From positions 28,406 to 43,082 of the forward strand of contig MU647902.1 in assembly GCA_026770585.1 (NCBI GenBank): a stretch of DNA of 14,677 nucleotides. Reading direction: 5' to 3'. Of this stretch, positions 5,705 through 12,878 are shown one piece after another. The notes below the pieces were generated by a model. It searched no databases, was not told where the DNA came from, and worked only from the letters and a program-made list of their open reading frames with translations. The first letter of the stretch is position 1, and each line of letters starts with the position of its first letter. This stretch comes from Baffinella frigidus (lineage: Eukaryota > Cryptophyceae > Cryptomonadales > Baffinellaceae). The position numbers and the translations under genes were made by a program.

Positions 5705-7585
5705 ATGAGCAGGGAGGACCTGCCGTCGTTTTCCGGGAAATCCAAAGAGGATTTCCCGCCGTACTACCGTCTGATGACGATGTGGATCGCGAGTCACAAG
5801 GACTACGTGAAACTCCAGCACCTCTTCACCAAGCTGCCGGATGGGCACACCACAGAGGCCAAGCAGAAGCTCCGTGACAGACTGTCGAGCGACCAAGAGT
5901 TGGAGCAGCTCAGCAAGGACTGCCCGGACTCGGTGGGGAAGACCTCGGAAGCTGCGAAAGCAGAGCTGCTCGCACGCAGAGGGATCTATCAGTGCAGACT
6001 CTACTCGCTGCTCTACCTCAAGTTCAACTCCAACCAGAACGCGGCCAGCGCGGAGAACTTCTGGGTGGTGCACGACATCGGGGACGAGAAGTGCGGGGAA
6101 GCCCTCCTCAAGAAGCTTCTCCAGTGGGGGGGGTCGGCGTCACTCACGCCAGAGAAGCTCATGGACAAGGCCCTCAAGCTGGTCGACGAGGCCAACAAGG
6201 CCACCACGCTCAAGGAGCTCGACGGAGTGGGGGCGGCCATGGTCAAGCTCAACAGCCACATCCATCCGGAGCAGCGCGCGGGCATCGACGAGATCCTCGC
6301 GGCGACGTTGGCCAAGGTCATGCGGAACTCCGAGGTGACATCTCTGACGATCAAAGCTGGTGAAGCACTTCTGGCGACGACGCTGATGCCGCGCGGCAAG
6401 ACCTTCGAGATGTTCAGCCGCATCCGCGACATCGTCGACCTTGACCCGCCGACGCTGCTCACGACATTTCCTTCGGCGGCTCGCGTCGCGAGGGCCAACG
6501 CGGTCCAGACGTTCAAGGCTCCGATGCAGCCTGATCCGTACCGCTCCCAGGAAAAAATCAGGCTGGGCAAGGGAGACGACGGGCTTTACAAGTGCCGCTT
6601 CTGCGAGTCCAAGGTCGCGGAGATCATTCCTCACCTCGAGAAATGTGCCAAGAATCCGCGGAACAAGGCTGTCGTCGTCGGAGGAGGAGGGGAGCGCCGC
6701 AACAAGAACTACCACAAGGCCCTCCGCGGCGCGGTCGCCGACAAGCAGCGCTACTACATGCACGGCGGTGTGTTCCACGATAGCTCGGACGGCCAGCGCG
6801 TAGGGCGCCAGGTGGAGGCGGCTGAGAATGAAGGCGAGTCCGACTACCCTGGGTGTCATGCTCATGCTCGCACTCGCTCTGCCAAGCCTGCGCCCACACG
6901 TGCCGCGCCTGATCGCGCTCGCTCTGCTCGCCCCGCGCCCACACGTGTCGCGCGTGCAGCCCGCCGCGAGAACTGCATCGACAGTGGCGCCACGCACAGC
7001 ATGGCGCACACGTCACAAGCGTCGTCACAGCTCGCGCTGACCGCTACGCGCATCATCACTGCGACAGGTGCTCGGACGGGACCGGTCAGCACAGGCGAGC
7101 TCGTCCTGCGCTGCAGGACTACTCGCGGTGAACAACACACTCTGCGAGTGCCGGAAACGTTGTTCTCTTCCGAGATTGACGTAACACTCCTCTCCTTCGG
7201 GCAGCTGCTGGAGCTAGGATACCAGCCGATCCTCAAGAGGGCTGGAGGCTACCTGCTGACGCCCCAAGGCGCCCGCATCGCGCTCCGGCGCAGCTCTCCT
7301 CGAGATCCGTGGGAGCTCCCGGAGGAGAATGGCTGGACAGAAGTGACGGGAAGGGCTGGGCTGGGGGCGGGGTCGGGATCCCAGGATCTAGATCTGCGTC
7401 AGAAGTCCAAGAGCAGCAATCTCTTCGACGTTCTGGGGTGGCAGGTACAGAGGAGGAGGAGGAGGAGGAGGAGGAAGAGCAGCAGCAGACTCAGGAGAAG
7501 AAGTCCAGGGCGAGCGCTGACGACCACTCGCTCGTGGCAGAGTGGCACTCGAAGCTGGCGCCCTGTTCCACACGCAAGCTGCTGA
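5705..7585 (+). CDS. gag: Copia Gag and aspartic protease polyprotein
   Basis: 626 residues. The N-terminal 290 residues are a helical Gag (capsid) region that begins M-S-R-E-D-L-P-S-F-S. A single zinc-finger-like motif follows at residues 297-314, C-x2-C-x9-H-x3-C, which packages RNA if it acts as in other Gags, though its spacing is not the usual CCHC knuckle (C-x2-C-x4-H-x4-C). An Ala/Pro/Arg linker (about 390-418) carries a duplicated P-A-P-T-R unit. The protease has its active site D-S-G-A-T-H at 426-431 and a hydrophobic V-T-L-L-S-F-G-Q-L flap/core segment near 492-500. Gag homology ends near residue 545; the tail, including an Arg run from an AGG repeat, is the out-of-frame reading of the pol start. 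The first ATG after the leader was chosen as start. The protease would cut the polyprotein inside virus-like particles. Confidence 0.88.
   Translation: MSREDLPSFSGKSKEDFPPYYRLMTMWIASHKDYVKLQHLFTKLPDGHTTEAKQKLRDRLSSDQELEQLSKDCPDSVGKTSEAAKAELLARRGIYQCRLYSLLYLKFNSNQNAASAENFWVVHDIGDEKCGEALLKKLLQWGGSASLTPEKLMDKALKLVDEANKATTLKELDGVGAAMVKLNSHIHPEQRAGIDEILAATLAKVMRNSEVTSLTIKAGEALLATTLMPRGKTFEMFSRIRDIVDLDPPTLLTTFPSAARVARANAVQTFKAPMQPDPYRSQEKIRLGKGDDGLYKCRFCESKVAEIIPHLEKCAKNPRNKAVVVGGGGERRNKNYHKALRGAVADKQRYYMHGGVFHDSSDGQRVGRQVEAAENEGESDYPGCHAHARTRSAKPAPTRAAPDRARSARPAPTRVARAARRENCIDSGATHSMAHTSQASSQLALTATRIITATGARTGPVSTGELVLRCRTTRGEQHTLRVPETLFSSEIDVTLLSFGQLLELGYQPILKRAGGYLLTPQGARIALRRSSPRDPWELPEENGWTEVTGRAGLGAGSGSQDLDLRQKSKSSNLFDVLGWQVQRRRRRRRRKSSSRLRRRSPGRALTTTRSWQSGTRSWRPVPHASC
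6875..6952 (+). repeat. Duplicated Pro/Ala/Arg linker unit in Gag-protease
   Basis: Two imperfect copies of a unit encoding R-S-A-(K/R)-P-A-P-T-R-(A/V)-A lie between the zinc finger and the protease; the DNA core GCGCCCACACGTG is shared. It is an in-frame expansion of a basic, probably flexible linker. Confidence 0.65.
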
Positions 7586-10500
7586 AGATGGCGCGGTCTC
7601 GCCAGCTCCCAGAGATGCCGCTGACGTTTTATCCTCGGGCCATCAAGAGCTTCACATGCTCGCACTGCGCACGCATGCGAGCCCGCCCCCCGTGCCAACG
7701 CCTCGCCAAGCCTCGGCGGGGGCCCTTCGGAGTGGGCACCGAAGCCCTGGCGGGGGAGTTCTGGCTTGTGGACTGGGGAGGGGAGCAGCACATCGCGCCA
7801 GGCATCGGGGGCGTCGTGGACAACATGATCATCACTGACGACTTCAGCGGGGGGCGCTTTACCTTCCAGTCCAAAGACAAGACGGCGGCAACGGTGCTCC
7901 GCGCGCTCAAGCGGCAGAAGGCAGCTCAAGAAGCGGCCAACGGCGCGCGCGTAGGGCGCATTCGGCTCGACGGGGAGTACAATTGCGAGGAGATCAACGC
8001 GTGGTGTGCTGACAATAGCATTCACCCTGAATTCAGCCCTCCTCACAAACCGCAGAGCAATGGGCGGGCGGAAGCATCTGTCGGCGTGGTGCAGAGCCTT
8101 GGCAGGACCTACCGCACGGAGGCGGGGCACGGGCTGCGATTTCGCTTCTACGCGCAGGAGTACGCGGCGCTGGTGTCTAACACCGTCTCCAGTGACGCTG
8201 AACCTGACGGGGCAGGGCGCTCCCCCCTAGCGCTCTGGCCTCGGATGCCTTGGCAGCACGCGGGTATGAAGCTTCCTCCCTACGGCTGTCGGGCCTACCT
8301 ACACCTCACGGACTCCTCGGACAAGACCAACGGGCCGCGGGCCTACGCGGGCGTCTTCATCGGGATGAGCAAGTTCTCCGCCTCCTACATCCTCTACGAC
8401 CACGAGACGAACAAGACCCACGAGGGCTCCCACATGCGGTTCGACGAGACCAACTTCCCGCTCCTCGACCTGCTCCGCGCGGGCGAGGCGCACCCTTCGG
8501 ACAACACCCTGGACGTGGATGACTGGCGCTCGCCAGCGACGCTCAAGATCGACGACGCGACGGACGAGGAGCTGGCTGCATTTTGCACGGGCAAGCAGGT
8601 CGAGGTAGACATGCCTGCTGCCTGGAGGCCTCACCTTGCCCCAGGGTACTGGACGGTGCGCCTGCACGCGCTGGTGAGGCGGCGAGACCAGGACAAGACG
8701 CTGGCGGTGGAGGTCGAGTGCATGAAGTTCACGCCGGAGGAGATCATTTCCAAGGCGGGCACTCCGGCTGAGAAGAATTACATGTTAAAACCCCTCACGG
8801 AGCAGATACAGGTGTCTAAACCAGTGACACTCTCGAAGTGGGCAGCGCTCGGTCGTGGGACTACCCTGCGTCAAGTCCTCTACGTCAACTTCCCGCGCGC
8901 GGTCATCCTCGCGGGCTACGCCAAGATGTCGGTGGAGAAGCGCGGGGGGGTGCCGCAGCACCCTGAAGTGTCGGACGTGGGAGAGCCTGTTCCGCCGCGG
9001 GCGGCAGCAACTAACCCCCCCGGGGCACCCTCCACGCGCGCCCTTCCCCGCAGGAACGTGGCGCGAGGACGGGCGGCGACGCCTCTCACGGTGACGAATC
9101 ACGCTGCCCCTGCTCCAACCGCAGGTGCTAGACGCCTCCCTCAGGTCAAGACTCCGGCGCGGGGCACGCACTTCACGCAGCGGGGACCTGACGCCGTCCC
9201 CCGCAACTACAAGGAGGCGCTGGCCTCGGAGGACTGGAGCGCGGCGGACCTGCGGGAGCTCCAAGGACTGTACAAGCGCCGGGGCGTCGAGGACATCGAC
9301 ATCTCGGAGGTGCCAGCCGGGCACCAGATCCTGCCGTGCATCATGCAGCGCAACATCAAGCTGGTGGCGCAGCCGGGGAAGACCAAGTTCAAGAGTCGGT
9401 GCGTGATCGATGGGAGGCGGCAATCTCCGAAGCCTCCAAGGTCTGAGACGTACTCCTCAACCCCCCACTCCAACGCGGTGCGCGCTCTCCATGCCCTGGG
9501 GTGCCAAGACGGCCACACCTTCCGTCAAGGGGACGTGAGCCAGGCGTTCTTGCAATCCACCCCCTCCCTTCCCTACGAGGTGCTGCACGCCTATCCTCCC
9601 TCGGGACACCGTCACGACGGCAACCACGTGTGGATGGTGCTAAAGCCGGTGTACGGTCTCGGGGTGGGGCCGGTGCGGTGGCTGGCGACACCCAGCAGCT
9701 TCCTGCTGGAGCACGGGTGGAGGAAGGCGGCCGACGAGGACACCTTCTGGATCTACGAGCGGGGCGACGTGCTCATGCAAGCAGTGTTCTGGGTTGATGA
9801 CTTGCAGATGTCGACCAACAACGAGGCGACCGCTGAATGGTGGATGAAGACGCTCTTCGAGCGTTTCGACGGTCACGAGGTGTCGCCCGACACCTTCCTC
9901 GGGCTCCAGATCGACTACGGCTGCGCCAAGGGGACGCTCAAGATGCACCAGAGCAACTACACCGAGGAGCTGCTCCGCACCTACCAGATGGAGGCGTGCA
10001 ACCCCACGGCGACGCCCATGGAGCCTCACACGCACCTCCTCGCCAAGGACAGGCCTGCAACCCCTGACCTTCCCCGGCGCGTGCGTTACCAGGAGATGGT
10101 GGGCTGTTTGGTGGGCTGTTTCCAGTACCTGGCGCAGTGGACACGGCCAGAGCTGGGGTTCGTGTGCTCGCAGCTTGCCAAGCACCTTAGTAACCCGGGG
10201 GAGGTGCACTGGAGCGCCGCGGTCCGAGTGCTGCGCTACCTCCGCGACACGTCCTCCAAGGGCATCACCTACACGCGCCGCGCCTCCAACGGCAACGTCA
10301 TGGAGGGCTTCGTCGACGCCGACTGGGCCTCCGACGCTGACTCCAGCATCGGGGGCTACGTCTTCATGATCAACGGGGGAGCCGTGTCGTGGAAGGCCAA
10401 GCAGCAGAACTGCATCGCTCACTCTTCGGCTGAGGGGGAATTCATGGCGGCGAGCAAGGCCTCCCTCAAGGCCATTTGGCTACGTCGCTTCCTCAAGAGC

Positions 10501-10818
10501 TGTGGCGCGCCGCAGCTTCGTGCGACTACCCTCCACGAGGACAACCGTGCGTGCCAACTCATGTTGGAGTCTCCCGCCCACCGTAAGAGGAGCAAGCGCA
10601 TTAATCTCCGCGTCTACTCGCTCAAGGAACAAGTCAAGACCAGCGTTGTTCGACTCTTCGAGTGCCCCACCACGTGCATGACTGCTGACGTTTTCACGAA
10701 ATCCCTCCCGGGGCCCAAGTTCATTGAGCATCGTGAAGTTCTCCTCGGCAACGCGCTTCCTACAGCTCCGAGGGCACTACGAGCGGCAGCGTCGCTCCTC
10801 TCCGAACCAAGAACCTAG
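7309..10818 (+). CDS. pol: Copia Pol: integrase, reverse transcriptase, RNase H
   Basis: The 1169-residue frame opens at GTG 7309, inside the protease tail, and lies in the -1 frame relative to gag, so translation probably enters by frameshift rather than at 7309. Order: acidic Glu/Gln tract (48-60) from a GAG repeat; GAG-pre-integrase zinc region (W-H at 79-80, C-x2-C at 117-120); integrase core with D155 (L-V-D-W-G-G), D221 (L-D-G-E-Y) and E255 (N-G-R-A-E); a long linker; reverse transcriptase with D742 (G-D-V-S-Q-A-F) and V-D-D at 829-831; Copia RNase H with D1003 (V-D-A-D-W), E1042 (S-S-A-E-G-E-F), D1078 (E-D-N-R-A) and the terminal A-D-V-F-T-K-S-L-P. All expected catalytic acids are present. 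Stops at TAG 10816-10818. The domain order identifies Copia. The usual second His of the HHCC finger is replaced by Pro, with Cys next to it. Confidence 0.93.
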   Translation: MGAPGGEWLDRSDGKGWAGGGVGIPGSRSASEVQEQQSLRRSGVAGTEEEEEEEEEEQQQTQEKKSRASADDHSLVAEWHSKLAPCSTRKLLKMARSRQLPEMPLTFYPRAIKSFTCSHCARMRARPPCQRLAKPRRGPFGVGTEALAGEFWLVDWGGEQHIAPGIGGVVDNMIITDDFSGGRFTFQSKDKTAATVLRALKRQKAAQEAANGARVGRIRLDGEYNCEEINAWCADNSIHPEFSPPHKPQSNGRAEASVGVVQSLGRTYRTEAGHGLRFRFYAQEYAALVSNTVSSDAEPDGAGRSPLALWPRMPWQHAGMKLPPYGCRAYLHLTDSSDKTNGPRAYAGVFIGMSKFSASYILYDHETNKTHEGSHMRFDETNFPLLDLLRAGEAHPSDNTLDVDDWRSPATLKIDDATDEELAAFCTGKQVEVDMPAAWRPHLAPGYWTVRLHALVRRRDQDKTLAVEVECMKFTPEEIISKAGTPAEKNYMLKPLTEQIQVSKPVTLSKWAALGRGTTLRQVLYVNFPRAVILAGYAKMSVEKRGGVPQHPEVSDVGEPVPPRAAATNPPGAPSTRALPRRNVARGRAATPLTVTNHAAPAPTAGARRLPQVKTPARGTHFTQRGPDAVPRNYKEALASEDWSAADLRELQGLYKRRGVEDIDISEVPAGHQILPCIMQRNIKLVAQPGKTKFKSRCVIDGRRQSPKPPRSETYSSTPHSNAVRALHALGCQDGHTFRQGDVSQAFLQSTPSLPYEVLHAYPPSGHRHDGNHVWMVLKPVYGLGVGPVRWLATPSSFLLEHGWRKAADEDTFWIYERGDVLMQAVFWVDDLQMSTNNEATAEWWMKTLFERFDGHEVSPDTFLGLQIDYGCAKGTLKMHQSNYTEELLRTYQMEACNPTATPMEPHTHLLAKDRPATPDLPRRVRYQEMVGCLVGCFQYLAQWTRPELGFVCSQLAKHLSNPGEVHWSAAVRVLRYLRDTSSKGITYTRRASNGNVMEGFVDADWASDADSSIGGYVFMINGGAVSWKAKQQNCIAHSSAEGEFMAASKASLKAIWLRRFLKSCGAPQLRATTLHEDNRACQLMLESPAHRKRSKRINLRVYSLKEQVKTSVVRLFECPTTCMTADVFTKSLPGPKFIEHREVLLGNALPTAPRALRAAASLLSEPRT
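7451..7475 (+). repeat. GGA/GAG trinucleotide microsatellite at the gag-pol frame change
   Basis: Eight or so AGG/GAG triplets, read as poly-Arg in the gag frame and poly-Glu in the pol frame. The frame switch from protease to integrase must fall between about 7309 and 7585, and this repeat sits in the middle. Expansion by whole triplets cannot change frame, so the lost base is elsewhere or at the repeat edge. Confidence 0.8.
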
Positions 10819-10834
10819 GACCAAGAATAGTTGT

Positions 10835-10866
10835 TGCTCTAGCAGTCACTCAATCTGACTAGAGCA
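10835..10866 (+). other. Hairpin just upstream of the polypurine tract
   Basis: TGCTCTAG-ca-GTC, a nine-base loop, then GACTAGAGCA: an 11-bp stem with a 2-nt bulge that ends 8 bp before the 3' LTR and abuts the G-rich tract. It lies in the short 3' untranslated segment after the pol stop. Confidence 0.55.
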
Positions 10867-10874
10867 GGGGGGGG
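10861..10874 (+). other. Polypurine tract
   Basis: AGAGCAGGGGGGGG directly abuts the TG of the 3' LTR. A purine run in this place primes plus-strand DNA synthesis in LTR retrotransposons after RNase H trimming. Confidence 0.75.
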
Positions 10875-11090
10875 TGTGGGTATCTAGGCTCTAAGGGCAT
10901 CTAAGGACGCAAGGTTATAAGGACGTCGGCGTAGATTCACTTAAGCATCCTCAAGTAAATTCACTGAGGCCGTCTAAGTAGAGAGAGTTGACTGGTAACT
11001 ACCGGCCTTTTAAGGCCCGGTCACGCTCTCGAGTAAATCCAGCGAGAGACAGCGGCCTCCTCGGGATTCGTGGGGCCTGTAGCATTCACA
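10875..11090 (+). repeat. 3' LTR of the Copia element
   Basis: 216 bp, TGTGGGTATCTAG to ATTCACA. The first 70 bp are identical to the 5' LTR; about 15 substitutions and one indel fall in the rest. The palindrome reads GGCCTT-tt-AAGGCC here instead of GGCCTT-c-AAGGCC. Confidence 0.93.
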
Positions 11091-11095
11091 TCAGT
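11091..11095 (+). repeat. Target-site duplication TCAGT, right copy
   Basis: Exact match to 5443-5447, directly after the terminal CA of the 3' LTR. Confidence 0.92.
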
Positions 11096-11111
11096 CGCTC
11101 CACAGCCCCGT

Positions 11112-11158
11112 GAGTCCATCATGGTCGGTTACTCAGTAACCTTGATGATAACGGACTC
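11112..11158 (+). repeat. Imperfect 47-bp inverted repeat
   Basis: GAGTCC, ATCAT and GGTTAC on the left pair in order with GTAACC, ATGAT and GGACTC on the right, around a 3-nt loop (TCA), with small asymmetric internal loops. It lies 17 bp from the Copia target-site duplication. Confidence 0.75.
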
Positions 11159-11354
11159 CGCTTGGGTTCCTCTCGAGCATCTTTTGCTCTCGTGCGCCCG
11201 CGTCTCAAGTGTGACGCGCGCGCCCTTCTCGCCCGCCCGAGGCATGTTACATGTTCCCCCTTCCTTCCCGTCCATCCTCCCCTCCTCCCCACTCCCGTGA
11301 ATCCGTCTCTCCCCAGCCCATCCCAACAACATAATCATCACAGACTCGCCCGCT

Positions 11355-11380
11355 CTCCTGCGCCCTGGCGGGCGCAGGAG
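11355..11380 (+). repeat. Perfect 11-bp GC-rich inverted repeat
   Basis: CTCCTGCGCCC, a 4-nt TGGC loop, GGGCGCAGGAG. The stem is perfect and very stable. No T-run follows, so it is not a bacterial-type terminator; its role is unknown. Confidence 0.85.
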
Positions 11381-11483
11381 GTGGATGGGTGGCAGTGGAG
11401 GGCCAGGCCCTGCCAGAACGCCGCCGTTTCTAATTAGGTGAGCGAACATGGGCCGGAAGCAGCAGAGCAGTTCAGGAGACTCG

Positions 11484-11727
11484 AAATATGTGTTACTTCA
11501 TTGTAACACTTACGTTGCAATGGGGTCAAATCTGACTCCCAAAAGGTCTTCGGCAGGTTCTAGCGCCCTACGGTAGAACGTATGCGAGTACTCGCCACTT
11601 GGGGAAAATATGTGTTCCTTCATTGTAACACTTACGTTGCGATGGGGTCAAATTTTGACTCCCAAAAGGTCTTCGGCAGGTTCTAGCGCCCTACGGTAGA
11701 ACGTATGCGAGTACTCGCCACTTGGGG
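11484..11727 (+). repeat. Two-copy tandem repeat of 121/122 bp
   Basis: Copies 11484-11604 and 11606-11727 differ at only a few positions. Each starts AAATATGTGTT and ends CTCGCCACTTGGGG. Each carries two potential hairpins: GTGTTAC-ttcatt-GTAACAC (perfect in copy 1, one mismatch in copy 2) and GTTCTA-11 nt-TAGAAC. No frame is open through both copies in a convincing way. Confidence 0.93.
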
Positions 11728-11942
11728 CATACAGGTTCCAACCTCACAGTGGACTTTGAGGGTTTTGTTCGTTCGAAATTTCCAAGTGAAGGAGACTTAT
11801 AGTGGTGCGATGCGCTGTCAGGAGCGTTGGCTTGCAAAGGACCTGCACCAGCTTCAAAGGAAAGAAAAAAAGAGGAAAGTAAAGAGGTGTCTTCACAAGA
11901 ATCTTAGCACGAAATTGGGAGAACGTTAAGCTTTTTTGAGAC
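11728..11942. other. Spacer downstream of the methyltransferase-like gene
   Basis: About 215 bp between the tandem repeat and the stop of the minus-strand gene at 11943. A 74-residue plus-strand frame crosses it but starts inside the repeat and ends in a Lys-rich low-complexity run, so I do not call it. The 3' end of the minus-strand transcript should lie here; I see no clear polyadenylation signal. Confidence 0.45.
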
Positions 11943-12878
11943 TCAAGCCGGATCTGTGATGTTATTTATCTGGTGAAGAAACTTCTGTCGATCAAGAATG
12001 GTCAGTCCATTACAATTGGTCCTCGTTTCTCGCAAAACAAACAAAGAATCACGATCATTAGGCTTTGACGTTTCCCCGCGAGCCTGTTCAGCACGGAGGA
12101 ATTTCTTGATCGCTGGTAACAGCCCCTGGTACTGCATCGAGCCCTCAAACAACTCCTCGTTGATTGGTTTGCCCCCGTGACCAGTAGTGCCTTCATCTCG
12201 TTGTTCAAACGTGACAGTGTCGTGCAGCAGCAAAGTACGTCGAATTTTGTGCGGAATGCGTTTCAGTTCTGCGTTGAGCTGTCTGAAAGAATGCCAAGTG
12301 TCGAGAAGCATTATGTCTGTTTCCTCGATGGGGATAACGAGGTCGTTGCCTTCAGACAATTCGACATCAAGAGCAGGGCATTCGGAGTTGACTTTTTGCA
12401 AGAGGGCTTTCACTTTTTTGGTTTTACTAATGTCGTATAAACGTATCTTTAAAGGACGCATTCCTTTCTCCAATCGCTCCCGCGCTGCATCCAGAAAGGC
12501 CCACGTGGCAAAGCCATCCCGCACTCCGACCTCGCTCCCGTGTGTCACGTGAGGCTCCATAAGCAACATCCTCAGGACTGGAAGATGCTCGGCAATGTCT
12601 GGATTGCACCCGCCTCCAATGGGTCTCGCCTTGAATAGGTAGCCGTTCTCAATAAAGCGGAGCAGTGAGCTAGTGCACCCGCCCATCTCCGCGATAAGAT
12701 CAGCATTGGCGCTGCTCACGTTGAAGCCTTCCGCCTTCATTCCACCGTACAGGTGCGCTGGTGAATTGCAGGGAAGAGGAAACTTTGGATCAAAAGCTGT
12801 GCAACAAAGTGTCGCTCCGATGAGGAGACGCGTTGCGACAAGAACGAGCAGCAGGTATGCAGTCACTCGAAGAAGCAT
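11943..12878 (-). CDS. Membrane-anchored Rossmann methyltransferase-like protein
   Basis: 311 residues from the ATG at 12876-12878; the frame is open further upstream but the only earlier start there is a TTG. Residues about 5-25 form one hydrophobic span (L-L-L-V-L-V-A-T-R-L-L-I-G) after a very short N-terminus, a signal anchor that suggests a type II protein with its domain in the secretory lumen. The globular part has a glycine-rich loop at 114-122 (G-S-E-V-G-V-R-D-G), an acidic strand end I-R-L-Y-D (145-149), D-I-M-L-L-D-T-W-H (188-196), L-L-L-H-D-T-V-T-F (216-224) and a C-terminal N-G-L-T-I-L. This order matches class I SAM-dependent methyltransferase-like proteins of the Methyltransf_24/cephalosporin-hydroxylase-like type; the substrate is unknown, perhaps a glycan. 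Single exon, TGA stop at 11943-11945, less GC-rich than its right-hand neighbour, which hints at transfer. It could instead be a related hydroxylase-like enzyme. Confidence 0.7.
   Translation of the reverse strand: MLLRVTAYLLLVLVATRLLIGATLCCTAFDPKFPLPCNSPAHLYGGMKAEGFNVSSANADLIAEMGGCTSSLLRFIENGYLFKARPIGGGCNPDIAEHLPVLRMLLMEPHVTHGSEVGVRDGFATWAFLDAARERLEKGMRPLKIRLYDISKTKKVKALLQKVNSECPALDVELSEGNDLVIPIEETDIMLLDTWHSFRQLNAELKRIPHKIRRTLLLHDTVTFEQRDEGTTGHGGKPINEELFEGSMQYQGLLPAIKKFLRAEQARGETSKPNDRDSLFVLRETRTNCNGLTILDRQKFLHQINNITDPA

Larger units (their letters stand above)
5448..11090 (+). mobile_element. Ty1/Copia LTR retrotransposon, structurally complete (5643 bp)
   Basis: Bounded by TG...CA LTRs of 215 and 216 bp and a TCAGT target-site duplication. 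Internal order is short leader, gag with a zinc finger and aspartic protease, then integrase, reverse transcriptase and RNase H. Integrase ahead of reverse transcriptase defines the Copia (Pseudoviridae) order. The coding region is open apart from one frame change between protease and integrase (overlap 7309-7585). LTRs differ at about 15 positions plus one indel by my hand alignment, about 7%, so the insertion is not brand new. A relict LTR next door shows that the family has been active here before. Confidence 0.95.
11096..11483. other. Intergenic flank with two inverted repeats, no gene
   Basis: No supported coding sequence. It contains an imperfect inverted repeat at 11112-11158 and a perfect one at 11355-11380 (listed separately), and a pyrimidine-rich stretch (11247-11320) rich in CCTCC and TCC. 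Confidence 0.6.

Noticed and set aside
9640-10422. 260-codon minus-strand ORF inside the Copia pol region
   Set aside because: It is antisense to reverse transcriptase and RNase H motifs and has His/Val/Leu/Arg-rich composition; a shadow frame in GC-rich sequence. The same holds for 6140-7009, 7399-8130 and 8785-9423 on the minus strand.
11355-11380. Rho-independent terminator
   Set aside because: No T-run follows the stem and the window is a eukaryotic chromosome end.
11705-11929. 74-codon plus-strand ORF
   Set aside because: It starts within the 121/122-bp tandem repeat and ends in a Lys/Arg-rich low-complexity run; no motif and no support.
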